Source: Candidatus Caenarcanales bacterium (GTDB lineage: Bacteria; Cyanobacteriota; Vampirovibrionia; LMEP-6097). From it: a stretch of 64,000 nt of DNA. The stretch covers positions 1 through 64,000 of the forward strand of contig JABSOS010000008.1 of assembly GCA_013216135.1 (NCBI GenBank), read 5' to 3'. A program made the translations under genes and the position numbers. The notes beneath the pieces were generated by a model that was not told where the DNA came from, made no database searches, and was given only the letters and a program-made list of their open reading frames with translations. Of the stretch, positions 35,900-44,403 are shown piece after piece (positions within the stretch are counted from its first letter, which is position 1; every line of letters starts with the position of its first letter).

Positions 35900-36529
35900 A
35901 TGTTCTTGCAATTATTTTTGGTGATTATCAGCTTCTTTTCGAATCTTTGTATGCCAGTGAAAGCTGCATCTAATAAGGCTATTACCTTGCTCTCTAAACC
36001 AAGTTTTGTGAAAACAAAAAGGCGTTATGTTGAAAATAAAAAGATTCTTAATTCTAGAAGACTTGGTTTTGAAAAGATAAGTAAGTCCGTACTTTTATGG
36101 GATATCCCTTTAAGAAGTCATGTATTACAGAAAATTGATAGTCGAGATAATGAGATAGTACGAACTGAGGTTTTAAATTTTATATTTCAGCAAAAGCTGA
36201 GGAAAGATCTTCAATTACAAGCCGCACTTGATTATATCGAGAAACCTTTTATCACGAGATCTTTCAAGAAAGTCTTTAATAACCCTAGTGGTTTGAATTT
36301 TAATAGGTCTAAAGTTCTGCTTAATGAAGCTAGAAAAAGAGTTGAGTATGATTTAGATCTTTACTTAAGTTTTTATTCTAGAGATTTTGTTAAACCTAGT
36401 CAGCAGCAATTCCCAGACTATCAAAAGTTTCTTGATTTAAAAGATTCTTTGATTGATAACTATGGCATCACTGCAGTTAATTTTATAAATTACCACTACT
36501 CTAAATACCCTCAATATCATGACGCGTAA
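35900..36529 (+). CDS. Small secreted protein, first gene of a four-gene operon
   Basis: A 209-aa protein with a signal peptide (residues 1-23, FLQLFLVIISFFSNLCMPVKA). The mature part is basic, helical and Phe/Leu-rich, with no known domain. It is followed by three more small secreted proteins with overlapping or closely spaced genes and then ubiE, so this is probably one transcript. TAGAGT ends 6 nt before the ATG, with no Shine-Dalgarno. Function unknown, presumably in the periplasm or on the surface. Confidence 0.72.
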   Translation: MFLQLFLVIISFFSNLCMPVKAASNKAITLLSKPSFVKTKRRYVENKKILNSRRLGFEKISKSVLLWDIPLRSHVLQKIDSRDNEIVRTEVLNFIFQQKLRKDLQLQAALDYIEKPFITRSFKKVFNNPSGLNFNRSKVLLNEARKRVEYDLDLYLSFYSRDFVKPSQQQFPDYQKFLDLKDSLIDNYGITAVNFINYHYSKYPQYHDA

Positions 36530-37220
36530 ATTTAGAAGAATAATACGAAGTATTTTCTCTTTAATTCTCTTGGTGATTTTATTTTTCAGCTCGACATTAA
36601 AGTTAAATGCTTCAGTTTACAGAAATCAGGAGTTAAAACTAAAGCTCGCTTACGCTCGCGTTTTATTAATCGAGTTTAGAGAAGTAATTCACCCCAATAT
36701 TTTTATCTCAAAGCCAGGTTTCGTTGAAACTTTTATTATTAGTAAGCCTAGAAATTATTCAGATAAAAGTATTCTTGCAATATTTGCGAAAGCTTATGGT
36801 GAAGAATTAGAGATTTTAGTTAACACTAAAAATAATTCATATATTTTGAAACTTTCATTAACTAAAACTGAACAGAGTGGAGATCTATCTTTTGTGAAAA
36901 CTAGTTCTATAAAGAATTTAGAAGAGAAGCTTTTTAAACAGAATTCAATTGTTTCAGTCAAAACTTCTTCATATTTTTGGGATTATATTTTAAATTCAAA
37001 TCCAGATTTGATTGATTTAGAAAGGATTTATGATCTGGATAATGAAAAATTTTATCAGTCAATTATCCTGAAAATAAGTGAGCAAAAGCAAAATAGTGAA
37101 GGTGATCTAATAATAGGAACAGAAAATTTCATCTATAAAATACCATTTAAGTTAATGAAAGACACTCATAGAAAAGGAGGTGAGCCATATGAAATTACAG
37201 AAAATATTTATCTTGATTAA
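36519..37220 (+). CDS. Secreted protein of unknown function
   Basis: A 233-aa protein with a basic start and a hydrophobic signal segment (IFSLILLVILFFSSTLKLNAS, cleavage near residue 32). The mature part starts with strands (RVLLIEFREVIHPNIFISKPGFVETFII) that look beta-rich, then helices. It overlaps the previous gene by 11 bp. It might be a periplasmic domain of an envelope assembly, but I recognise no family. Confidence 0.72.
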   Translation: MTRKFRRIIRSIFSLILLVILFFSSTLKLNASVYRNQELKLKLAYARVLLIEFREVIHPNIFISKPGFVETFIISKPRNYSDKSILAIFAKAYGEELEILVNTKNNSYILKLSLTKTEQSGDLSFVKTSSIKNLEEKLFKQNSIVSVKTSSYFWDYILNSNPDLIDLERIYDLDNEKFYQSIILKISEQKQNSEGDLIIGTENFIYKIPFKLMKDTHRKGGEPYEITENIYLD

Positions 37221-37677
37221 TACTTTTTATTATATTCTGCTCTTTGCTCTAGTACTTAGCCCTGTTAAAGCAAACTATAGTAGAAATTTAACTTTATTAA
37301 ATAAGTTAGAAGCAAAGCTTTACCATGGGCAAAATTTTCATCATGATCCAGTTTTGAAAAGGATTCAGAGACTTGAGATTGCGCTCTTTGGTGAATTTGA
37401 AACTAAGGATATTTCTATTAGAGAAAGGATTTTGAAGATTGAAAATGAAATTTTCGCAAAAGAAATTACTCATTTAAATGAAATTAGAAAGCATTCAAAT
37501 AAGCCTAGACCTCGATCTAACACTTACCCAACTCAAAATTCTCAATATCTAAGAATGCAAGAGATAAGGGAAAATCGACTTTATCAAAGAACTATGGAAG
37601 AAGATCGAAGAGTATTTTCAACAGTAAGTCCGATTATTCAAAATTTAATGAGGAGTTCTATTAATGCGATATTTTAG
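37189..37677 (+). CDS. Secreted protein with R..RLE..LFG repeat
   Basis: A 162-aa secreted protein. I start at the ATG at 37189 because AAAGGAGG lies 8 nt upstream; a GTG at 37180 overlaps that ribosome-binding site. The signal peptide covers about residues 1-26 (KANYSRN at the cleavage). The repeat KRIQRLEIALFGEF is followed by RERILKIENEIF, the 'RL..LE..LFG' pattern that occurs in tandem in many secreted proteins of cyanobacteria-related lineages (from memory, not searched). The C-terminal half is Arg/Gln/Asn-rich and probably disordered. Overlaps both neighbouring genes. Confidence 0.75.
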   Translation: MKLQKIFILINTFYYILLFALVLSPVKANYSRNLTLLNKLEAKLYHGQNFHHDPVLKRIQRLEIALFGEFETKDISIRERILKIENEIFAKEITHLNEIRKHSNKPRPRSNTYPTQNSQYLRMQEIRENRLYQRTMEEDRRVFSTVSPIIQNLMRSSINAIF

Positions 37678-38014
37678 TATTTTTTTGTGGCTTTATTTAG
37701 CAGTTTCTATTCCTGTATTTGCATATAGATCTGGTAATACTTCTATTATCGGTGTTAAACAGAAGCAATCGCTGCTTGATAGAAACTATATTTTTGATAA
37801 TTTGAATTTATCTCAAAAATCAAGGATTCAAACTCGAACTAAGGCTAATTTAAATTCCTTATCACAATTGCAAAATAAATCTATAAGACCAAAAGCCACT
37901 GTTAGTAAAAGAAATACACCAAGCTTGGATTTTGAAAATAGCTGGAATAGCTTTCAAGCTGTAAATGATGAAGAATTAAGTGTAAAAGCTAAGATTATAG
38001 GTAGAGCCGAATAA
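37664..38014 (+). CDS. Small secreted protein
   Basis: A 116-aa protein with a signal peptide (1-19, FSIFLWLYLAVSIPVFA). The mature part is Ser/Asn/Lys/Arg-rich and basic, without known domains. It overlaps the previous gene by 14 bp and is the last of the four small secreted proteins. It ends 15 bp before ubiE. GAGG occurs shortly before the ATG inside the previous gene. Confidence 0.68.
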   Translation: MRYFSIFLWLYLAVSIPVFAYRSGNTSIIGVKQKQSLLDRNYIFDNLNLSQKSRIQTRTKANLNSLSQLQNKSIRPKATVSKRNTPSLDFENSWNSFQAVNDEELSVKAKIIGRAE

Positions 38015-38029
38015 GGTAATATATATATA

Positions 38030-38758
38030 GTGGTTACATTAGAGCAAGATAAATCAACTTATATAAACTCAATGTTTGGAAGAATAGCAAAGAGTTATGA
38101 TTTCCTAAATGCAGTAATGACTTTAAATATGCATAAGCTATGGAAGCGCGATGCAATTAATAAAGCTTCTGTAAATATGCCTTATTTAAAGAAAGCGAAG
38201 ATTTTAGATTTATGTACTGGTACTGGTGATATGGCGTTTATGTGGGCAGAGAAACCTCAAGTAGCTAAAGTAATGGCGATAGATTCTTGTTTACCTATGC
38301 TTGAAAGAGCGGAAAGAAGACAGATAAAGTCTAAAGCTACCAATGCAGATAAAATCACTTTTATGGAAGCCGACGCTTTGCAGCTTCCATTTCAGGATAA
38401 CAACTTTGATGCGATTACAGTAGGCTTCGGTTTAAGGAACGTAAAAGACTTAGATTTAGCTTTAAGTGAAATTCACCGTGTTTTGAAACCAGAAGGTTTT
38501 ATTGCATCACTTGATTTAGGACATCCTGAGTCTGGTTTTGTCGATTCTTTCTATAGAGGTGTTTTCTTAAAATTAATGCCACTTTTAGGACAGGTGCTGG
38601 CAGGAGATCAAGCAGCGTATAAATACCTGATAGATTCTTTAGAAACATGGCCTAAGCAGAAAGATCTTTCACAGATGTTCTGGGATAAAGGTTTTACTAG
38701 AAGTTATTACAAGAATATTATGTTTGGAACTACGGCTATAGTCGTGGCACAGAAGTAA
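38030..38758 (+). CDS. ubiE: Demethylmenaquinone/ubiquinone methyltransferase
   Basis: A 242-aa UbiE/MenG C-methyltransferase, the last step of menaquinone (or a C-methylation of ubiquinone) synthesis. It has IAKSYDFLNAVMTLNMHKLWKR at the start, the SAM motif LDLCTGTGDMAF, and ITVGFGLRNVKDLDLALSEIHRVLKPEG, the diagnostic UbiE block. The start is GTG after a TAATATATATATA run that can serve as -10, giving little or no leader. Its quinone substrate would carry the polyprenyl chain made by the synthase at 51342-52388. A GC hairpin follows the stop. Confidence 0.93.
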   Translation: MVTLEQDKSTYINSMFGRIAKSYDFLNAVMTLNMHKLWKRDAINKASVNMPYLKKAKILDLCTGTGDMAFMWAEKPQVAKVMAIDSCLPMLERAERRQIKSKATNADKITFMEADALQLPFQDNNFDAITVGFGLRNVKDLDLALSEIHRVLKPEGFIASLDLGHPESGFVDSFYRGVFLKLMPLLGQVLAGDQAAYKYLIDSLETWPKQKDLSQMFWDKGFTRSYYKNIMFGTTAIVVAQK

Positions 38759-38779
38759 AAAGCGCCGCAGAGCGGCGCT
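38755..38779 (-). terminator. Rho-independent terminator (minus strand, possibly bidirectional)
   Basis: AGCGCCGC (38761-38768) and GCGGCGCT (38772-38779) form an 8-bp stem with a 3-nt loop. On the minus strand a run of T follows directly. On the plus strand it stands 2 nt after the ubiE stop but lacks a T run. It separates convergent transcription units. Confidence 0.72.
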
Positions 38780-38795
38780 AAAGGACTACCATGTT

Positions 38796-38830
38796 CGAGA
38801 AAAACTTGGCTCACACCCTTTGAGTGAGCC
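38796..38830 (-). terminator. Second terminator hairpin on the minus strand
   Basis: GGCTCAC (38808-38814) pairs with GTGAGCC (38824-38830). On the minus strand the stem is followed by AAGTTTTTC. It would end transcripts coming from the secreted-protein gene at 38926-39411. Confidence 0.7.
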
Positions 38831-38847
38831 CTATAAGTAAAGTTATC

Positions 38848-38908
38848 GCTTAAACCAACTATCGTGAAGGATGAATGTGGTGGATAGAAGAAGATAGATA
38901 GTTTAAGC
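38848..38908. other. Structured intergenic hairpin of unknown role
   Basis: GCTTAAAC (38848-38855) and GTTTAAGC (38901-38908) are perfect complements, extended inwards by ACTATC with GATAGAT (mismatches). The loop of about 30 nt is purine-rich. It lies between a CDS end and two terminators on the minus strand, so it could be a 3' UTR element or part of a small RNA. Neither role is shown. Confidence 0.45.
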
Positions 38909-38925
38909 TGAATTTCCCCCTTTAC

Positions 38926-39411
38926 TTAAAACTTTTTTAAATACGAAACGGTTTTATAGTTGCCTACATAGTTTCCGTTTAAGTATTGATCTATTTTACT
39001 TTGAGCGGTGATGTAATTCGGTGATTCGATATTGAATACATCCTCTGAGTGAGCGAGCCAGAACTTTCTCTCTTTTACGAGTGAATTGTCTCTTACCCAG
39101 AGTAAGCGGTCATGTTCCTCAAGTTTAAACATTCTGTTATCGACTAGATTCCAGTTATGTCCAAACCATGTCGGAGTCAATTTCCCATCTATTAAACTAA
39201 AGTTTAATTTTGATAAACTCTCTTCTCCAGTTGATACATATCTACAATTAGAGTCTACTACTACAGTGGTTACCTCCCAAGTACCAAATATCCTAGGATC
39301 ATATGACTGCGCACTTAATGAGATTCTAAGTGTTTCGTGTATTTTATCGGATTTTACAGAGTTTAAAGATGTTACTAACAGCATTCCTGCTGTAATGACT
39401 AACCTTTTCAT
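38926..39411 (-). CDS. Small secreted protein
   Basis: A 161-aa protein with a signal peptide (MKRLVITAGMLLVTSLNSVKS, about residues 1-21). The start at 39411 is fixed by a GGGGGG ribosome-binding site 5 nt upstream. The mature domain starts YDPRIFGTWEVTTVVVDSNCRYVS, a strand-rich pattern that recalls small lipocalin-like or 'FGTW' beta-barrel domains, but no family is certain. Two terminators lie downstream on its strand. The opposing 536-aa gene starts 96 bp away. Confidence 0.75.
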   Translation of the reverse strand: MKRLVITAGMLLVTSLNSVKSDKIHETLRISLSAQSYDPRIFGTWEVTTVVVDSNCRYVSTGEESLSKLNFSLIDGKLTPTWFGHNWNLVDNRMFKLEEHDRLLWVRDNSLVKERKFWLAHSEDVFNIESPNYITAQSKIDQYLNGNYVGNYKTVSYLKKF

Positions 39412-39507
39412 TTGTCCCCCCAATTTAAGTAAGCTTAAGTTTGAAATTGTTCTTAATGCTTACAAATTTATTTCTCGGTCATTTGGGGGAGAAACTTTAG
39501 CTTTTTT

Positions 39508-41118
39508 ATGAAATATTTTATTTGTGATGTTATCTTCTTTGTTATGTATTTTGCAAAGTATGTTCCTAGTCTTAGTTTTTTGCAAAAATCTTACAATGAT
39601 TTTCAAATTAGGAATGAATCTATTCATGAAGATACTCCAATTAATAAACAAGATTTCATAAAAGCTATAGATTATTTAAATAAATTATTTAGTTTGAACC
39701 CTAATATTGAAGATAATGCAGTTTTAATCGATACAGGTCTTGATGAGATTAAAGTACCAATCTTGTCGAATCCTATAGAAGATTTAGGTTATTTCAAATC
39801 ATTGCACAATGTAAATCAATATTTGCTTGAATTTAACCTACAGAATAACGACAAAGAATTAAAAGCTTTTTGTCGTGCTTTGGATAATATAATTGTAGGT
39901 TACTCACAAAAATTAATATCTAATATTACTAAATTAAATATAGAAGACAAGAATTCAATTAAGGACTTGTTAGAAAATATATTAGATTCAGGATATATAT
40001 TAGATTCAGGATATGTTAAGTTAGAATCTTTGGATTTAGGAATCTATGATTGCACAGATCTTAATTTCCTTAAAACATATGATTACCCTGAAGATTTTAA
40101 GAATTTTGTAGCTTTAGCTGATATTGTAGGATCTCTTCTTGAAGAGGGCGACTCTAATAGCATTGTTAGTTTTCAAAGTGCTTTATATGACGAGATAAAA
40201 GCTCAGCGCAAACATGTAATACCCACTCTATTAGATGAATCTAAAAACAGTGATGCTACAACTAAATTTTTGCAGCATGTTTTTAGCAGAGGTTATGCAA
40301 AGCCAGAACATTATATGAAGTATATTGCAAGAAGAAATATGGGTGCTATGTTCAATAGGAATTACTTTGGAGATATGTTGGAGAGTGATATTGAATCCCC
40401 GAAGGTTCTTTTTCAATTTTTAAAGAAGGGTGAATTTAATTTTGATGCTTATAAACGTTCATGGTTTGAAGCTGCCAGAGAATCAAAAAAAATTGAAGAT
40501 ATAAGGTTTGTGCTAGAAGCTCATAAAAAATTTGATGATATGGCAAATAAAAATTTAGCAAAGTTAATTAGTGTTTACGGTGATGAGAATTTAATTAAAG
40601 AAGCCAATGAGTCTGGTATAGACTGGAATGTTCATGCTAAATATTACAAAATAACAGACTATATTATAAAAATTAATGATCCATTTAAACTATCATTTTT
40701 ATTAAAGTTGGGAGCTGAAACAGGTGTCTTAATGGAAGATTTGGTTTCAGATAAATTAATAAACTCTGTGAGGGAAGGAGGAATACAAGAAGCAGCAAAA
40801 TTACTAAATATCATAAGAGCCTTATACAATTTGGAAGAAGTTGTTGATTTTAAGATTCAGGGAGATTATGTAGATCGTATTTATGATTTTGAATATCCAT
40901 ACCCAGGTCGTGCTTATGAGTCATTAGTGGATTTGATTAAATCTCAATATGATCAATTACCAGTTAATATTCAAGATAGAGCTGATCTTGTTAGAGCTTT
41001 GGATATAAAAGAAAAAAATGTTTTAGAAGATCTCATGGAGATGGCAGATAATGACTATTATCCTTCTGACCCTAAACTTATTTCAGTGATTTCAAGTAAA
41101 TTAAATGAATTCAGTTAA
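39508..41118 (+). CDS. Unknown 536-aa helical protein
   Basis: Not recognised. The first 20 residues are hydrophobic (FICDVIFFVMYFAKYV), but a lower Met (MYFAKY) may be the true start. The remainder is soluble and mostly helical, with regularly spaced helix pairs (FDAYKRSWFEAARESKKIEDIRFVLEAHKKFDDM; PFKLSFLLKLGAETGVLMEDL) that suggest an alpha-solenoid, possibly ankyrin-like. An 18-bp tandem duplication (39977-40014) gives the doubled ILDSGY. The gene stands alone, convergent with 41144-42034. No Shine-Dalgarno was seen. Confidence 0.6.
   Translation: MKYFICDVIFFVMYFAKYVPSLSFLQKSYNDFQIRNESIHEDTPINKQDFIKAIDYLNKLFSLNPNIEDNAVLIDTGLDEIKVPILSNPIEDLGYFKSLHNVNQYLLEFNLQNNDKELKAFCRALDNIIVGYSQKLISNITKLNIEDKNSIKDLLENILDSGYILDSGYVKLESLDLGIYDCTDLNFLKTYDYPEDFKNFVALADIVGSLLEEGDSNSIVSFQSALYDEIKAQRKHVIPTLLDESKNSDATTKFLQHVFSRGYAKPEHYMKYIARRNMGAMFNRNYFGDMLESDIESPKVLFQFLKKGEFNFDAYKRSWFEAARESKKIEDIRFVLEAHKKFDDMANKNLAKLISVYGDENLIKEANESGIDWNVHAKYYKITDYIIKINDPFKLSFLLKLGAETGVLMEDLVSDKLINSVREGGIQEAAKLLNIIRALYNLEEVVDFKIQGDYVDRIYDFEYPYPGRAYESLVDLIKSQYDQLPVNIQDRADLVRALDIKEKNVLEDLMEMADNDYYPSDPKLISVISSKLNEFS
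39977..40014 (+). repeat. 18-bp in-frame tandem duplication
   Basis: About 2.1 copies of an 18-bp unit containing TTAGATTCAGGATAT inside the 536-aa gene. It adds six residues (ILDSGY twice) without breaking the frame and is a possible site of length variation. Confidence 0.85.
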
Positions 41119-41143
41119 GTAAGTTTAGGATCGTATGTCTCAT

Positions 41144-42034
41144 TTATGAAATATTTCTTTTTCTTCTTAAAAGATTAAGCCCAGCTTCGGTTGTATCTGA
41201 AATTGTATTCATATTTTGGCTTTGCATATCAAGGAAATCTCCTACGTCTTCTTCTTTTACCAGTACTATACCAGCTTGAATTCCACCATCAGCTTCTCGT
41301 TCTATAAAGTATGATTTTGATTTAGGGTCATAAGTGGTAGGATAATTATCAATTAGGCTATTGATAGCTGTTTCTGGAATATCACCGCTAAAGTAATTAT
41401 TTAATTTTGTACTCATACCTGCATCTGGCGAGTAATTCTTAGCTAAAGTTCCAACAGTAACCTCTCCTTGATTTTCTTCACTAATTCCTAACTCATCTTG
41501 CATTAATCTAGGTAGGGCTTTATCTGGATTTTCAAGAATTTCTTTTGCGTTTTGACCGAAAGTTCTACCCGGGAATTCATAGTTGAAACCTTGGTTTTCT
41601 TTGAAATTAACACCTTCAGGATTTATAGCAACTCTTGCTGGCAGGCGTCTTGCCTTGTTTAAAATTATGTAGTTTCCAGATGGGATTTTATATTTGTTAT
41701 TTGCATCAATTTTTGTGTGAGGAACCAGTATGAATAATTTAGGTGCTTTGATAAAAGGCCAGTTTGCTGGCGAGATTTTTTGAGCTAAAGTTGATACTTT
41801 ACCTTTAATTTTTTGTAACCAAGTTTGTTTACTTTCTTCCCCCTGCTCTAATTCTTGAGGAACTCGATTTGCATGTAAGCCTTGAAGATGACTACGTTTG
41901 TTAGTTTTTTCAACTTTAACCTTTAAATCTTGAATAGTATATGTTGATGGATGAGTTGAACCCGGCATATCTACAGGCTCTATATCTCTTTTGGAACCTT
42001 GGTTAATGATTTGGGGGCTTAATGATAAGTTCAT
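41144..42034 (-). CDS. Unknown 296-aa protein with degenerate Nudix-like region
   Basis: The N-terminal 95 residues are polar and disordered-looking (MNLSLSPQIINQGSKR...). From about residue 105 the pattern resembles a Nudix fold: GNYIILNKARRLPARV, YEFPGRTFGQNAKEIL, LPRLMQDELGI in place of the REUxEExGU helix, then KNYSPDAGMSTKLNNYF, like the SPG-S loop of ADP-ribose pyrophosphatases. Only part of the catalytic acidic set is kept, so activity is doubtful. The C terminus is basic (LLRRKRNIS). Read on the minus strand, TAGAAT ends 7 nt before the ATG. Isolated gene, no signal peptide. Confidence 0.6.
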   Translation of the reverse strand: MNLSLSPQIINQGSKRDIEPVDMPGSTHPSTYTIQDLKVKVEKTNKRSHLQGLHANRVPQELEQGEESKQTWLQKIKGKVSTLAQKISPANWPFIKAPKLFILVPHTKIDANNKYKIPSGNYIILNKARRLPARVAINPEGVNFKENQGFNYEFPGRTFGQNAKEILENPDKALPRLMQDELGISEENQGEVTVGTLAKNYSPDAGMSTKLNNYFSGDIPETAINSLIDNYPTTYDPKSKSYFIEREADGGIQAGIVLVKEEDVGDFLDMQSQNMNTISDTTEAGLNLLRRKRNIS

Positions 42035-42070
42035 GAATACTATTCTAAATAAGTATTCATGCTTATAATG

Positions 42071-42937
42071 CTATTTAATTCTAAAATCTTGAGGATATGG
42101 GCTCTCAATCTCTAATAATTCACCATTAATAGGGTGCTTAAACTTAAGTTTAAGAGCATGAAGCATATGCCTTAAAAAAGCTTTTTTATACTCAAAGCTC
42201 TCACCATAAATACTATCTCCTAGAATTGGGTGTCCTAAATATTTCATATGTACTCTTAATTGGTGGGTTCTTCCAGTTTTAGGTAAAAGCCTAACTTCTG
42301 TATAATCTTCTTTTGTTTTTTCAATAAAGACTTCAGTAATAGCTGACTTACCTTTTAATTTAGAATCTTTTCTTTTTACTGCCCACTTTTGACTGTTAGA
42401 GCGTGAGTCGATTAGTACTAATTCATTTTCAATTTTAGTTTTATTTTTTTTGAGTTCTATTTTCCCGTCTGCTAGAGCAAGATATTCTTTTTCCACTTCT
42501 TTATCGCTGAACATTTTCAAAAGTTTATCTTTTGCTTTATTGGTTTTTGCAAAAATGATTAAACCACTTGTATGCTTATCTAGTCTATGAACGGCTTCTA
42601 GATTGGCAATCTTCAGTTGTTTCTTTAATTCTCCATGTAGATGAGCTTCTTTTTTATTACTAGTAGCTGTACTAGGGTAATGTGCTTCTTTGTCATAGAC
42701 CAGAATATGCTCGTCACTCAAAATAATTCTTTTTTGTGAGATTTGGATTTTTGCTTTTTTCTGAAGGTCTTTAAGTTTTTTTAATATAATCCTATCTTTC
42801 TTTACATCGATTTCTTTACTACCAATTCTTTCAATTTTTCCGTTCAGTAAACAGGCTCCAGCATCTATGTGCTGTTTGATTTCACTACTGCTTAGATCTG
42901 GGTATTTTTTCTTAAGAAAATTTCTAAGACTGACCAT
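42071..42937 (-). CDS. rluD: RluA/RluD-family pseudouridine synthase
   Basis: A 288-aa enzyme that isomerises uridine to pseudouridine in rRNA or tRNA. An N-terminal S4 RNA-binding domain (about 1-60, FLKKKYPDLSSSEIKQHIDAGACLLNG) precedes the catalytic domain with the active-site Asp in EAVHRLDKHTSGLIIFAKT. Later come LLPKTGRTHQLRVHMKYLGHPILGDSIYG, typical of the family. The exact target (RluC, RluD or other) is not decided by sequence alone, so the symbol is tentative. No Shine-Dalgarno was seen. Confidence 0.87.
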   Translation of the reverse strand: MVSLRNFLKKKYPDLSSSEIKQHIDAGACLLNGKIERIGSKEIDVKKDRIILKKLKDLQKKAKIQISQKRIILSDEHILVYDKEAHYPSTATSNKKEAHLHGELKKQLKIANLEAVHRLDKHTSGLIIFAKTNKAKDKLLKMFSDKEVEKEYLALADGKIELKKNKTKIENELVLIDSRSNSQKWAVKRKDSKLKGKSAITEVFIEKTKEDYTEVRLLPKTGRTHQLRVHMKYLGHPILGDSIYGESFEYKKAFLRHMLHALKLKFKHPINGELLEIESPYPQDFRIK

Positions 42938-43029
42938 GGTTCCATGATAAAGTATTTCTTAGTTAAAGTATTATGCAAAGGGGCATAATTTTTTAAAGAA
43001 ATAACTGCGTTAGTCTTGAGGGAATAGTA

Positions 43030-44328
43030 ATGTTTGATGAAAAATCAGAAGATTGGAAGTATACCTTAGATGGTAAAACTTGTTTTGATGCGCAATCTGC
43101 TTTTGCGATTAATAGAAAGCAGAATATGCATGGTAGAGAAATTAATGATAAATTACTTTCTTATTTAAATACTTGTAAGCGTGAGATTTTGATGGAGATT
43201 CCACTTAGGCTGGATGATGGAAGTTTGCTTCCAGTTCATGCTTATAGGGTTCAGCATAATAATGCTCGTGGTCCATTTAAAGGTGGAATCCGTTATCACG
43301 ACAAGGTAAACCTTCAAGAAGTTCGTGAGATGGCAAATCTTATGACCTGGAAAACAGCTTTAGTAGATATTCCGTATGGTGGTGCTAAAGGTGGTGTCGC
43401 GATTGATCCTAAGAAACTTTCTTTTCATGAAGTGAGAAGATTGACGAAGGCGCTTGTGTCACATTTAGGAAATAATATTGGTCCTCATATTGATATTCCA
43501 GCTCCTGATGTAAACACGAATCCACAAATCATGGCTTGGATTTTTGATGAATTCTCTAAAACTCACTCTGAAGGTTCACCTTTAGCAGTAGTTACGGGTA
43601 AACCTATCGAAGTTGGTGGTTCACAAGGTAGACTAGAAGCGACTGGAAGAGGAGTTGCCATCTGTTACCGTGAAGCTTGTAAGTATAAGGGCTTAGATCC
43701 TAAAGAGCTTAGAGTTTCTGTTCAAGGATTTGGTAATGTAGGTTACCACGCTGCTGAAATCATCCAGAAAGAACTTGGTTCTAAAATTATCGGTGTAAGT
43801 AACGCTGTAAGTGCGATCTACAATGAAGAAGGTTTAGATGTCGTTGCGCTTAAAGAGTATGCTGATTCACATAATGATTCTTTAGATGGTTACCCAGGTG
43901 GAGAATCTATTCCTAGAGATGATCTGTTAATGTTAGATTGTGAAGTTTTAGTTCCAGCAGCGCTTTCTAAGGCTGTAAATGCTGATGTTGCTAAAAATGC
44001 TAAGAGTCTAAAAGTTTTATTAGAAGCTGCGAATGCTCCTACTACTCCTGAAGCAAATGCGATTTTGCATGAGAAAGGTGTTTGTATAATTCCTAGTGTT
44101 CTTGCTAATGCTGGAGGGGTTATAGTTAGTTACTTTGAATGGGTTCAAAACCTTCAACAGTTCTACTGGACTTATGAAAGAGTTATTGAAGAGCTTGAAG
44201 CTAGGATGGTAAGAGCCTTCGGGGATGTTATTAATTTAGCGAAAGAAAAAGATATTGGTTTAAGACAGGCTGCTTATTGTCTATCCTTAGATAGGGTAGC
44301 TAAGGCACTTATTCTTAGAGGCTATTAA
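43030..44328 (+). CDS. gdhA: Glutamate dehydrogenase
   Basis: A 432-aa Glu/Leu/Phe/Val dehydrogenase-type enzyme linking ammonia and 2-oxoglutarate to glutamate. The substrate region GPFKGGIRYH and the catalytic Lys in PYGGAKGGVAID are in place. The NAD(P)-binding segment has VQGFGNVGYHAAEI. Length is normal for the hexameric GDH class. GAGGGA stands 9 nt before the ATG. It would connect to the aminotransferase at 28805 through glutamate, but it lies elsewhere and alone. A weak hairpin (44372-44390) follows. Confidence 0.95.
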   Translation: MFDEKSEDWKYTLDGKTCFDAQSAFAINRKQNMHGREINDKLLSYLNTCKREILMEIPLRLDDGSLLPVHAYRVQHNNARGPFKGGIRYHDKVNLQEVREMANLMTWKTALVDIPYGGAKGGVAIDPKKLSFHEVRRLTKALVSHLGNNIGPHIDIPAPDVNTNPQIMAWIFDEFSKTHSEGSPLAVVTGKPIEVGGSQGRLEATGRGVAICYREACKYKGLDPKELRVSVQGFGNVGYHAAEIIQKELGSKIIGVSNAVSAIYNEEGLDVVALKEYADSHNDSLDGYPGGESIPRDDLLMLDCEVLVPAALSKAVNADVAKNAKSLKVLLEAANAPTTPEANAILHEKGVCIIPSVLANAGGVIVSYFEWVQNLQQFYWTYERVIEELEARMVRAFGDVINLAKEKDIGLRQAAYCLSLDRVAKALILRGY

Positions 44329-44403
44329 TATTTAAAATATCTAAGTTAATATAGCTAGAAAAAATTCACAGATCTTGATTAGCACAAGATTTATCCTTAG
44401 ATT

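Noticed and set aside
38755-38779. GC hairpin as part of a tRNA or transfer-messenger RNA
   Set aside because: No cloverleaf or conserved T-arm around it. A stem followed by T residues on the minus strand fits a terminator.
39086-39511. 141-aa open frame opposite the secreted protein at 38926-39411
   Set aside because: It mirrors the real gene, which has a signal peptide and a strong ribosome-binding site.
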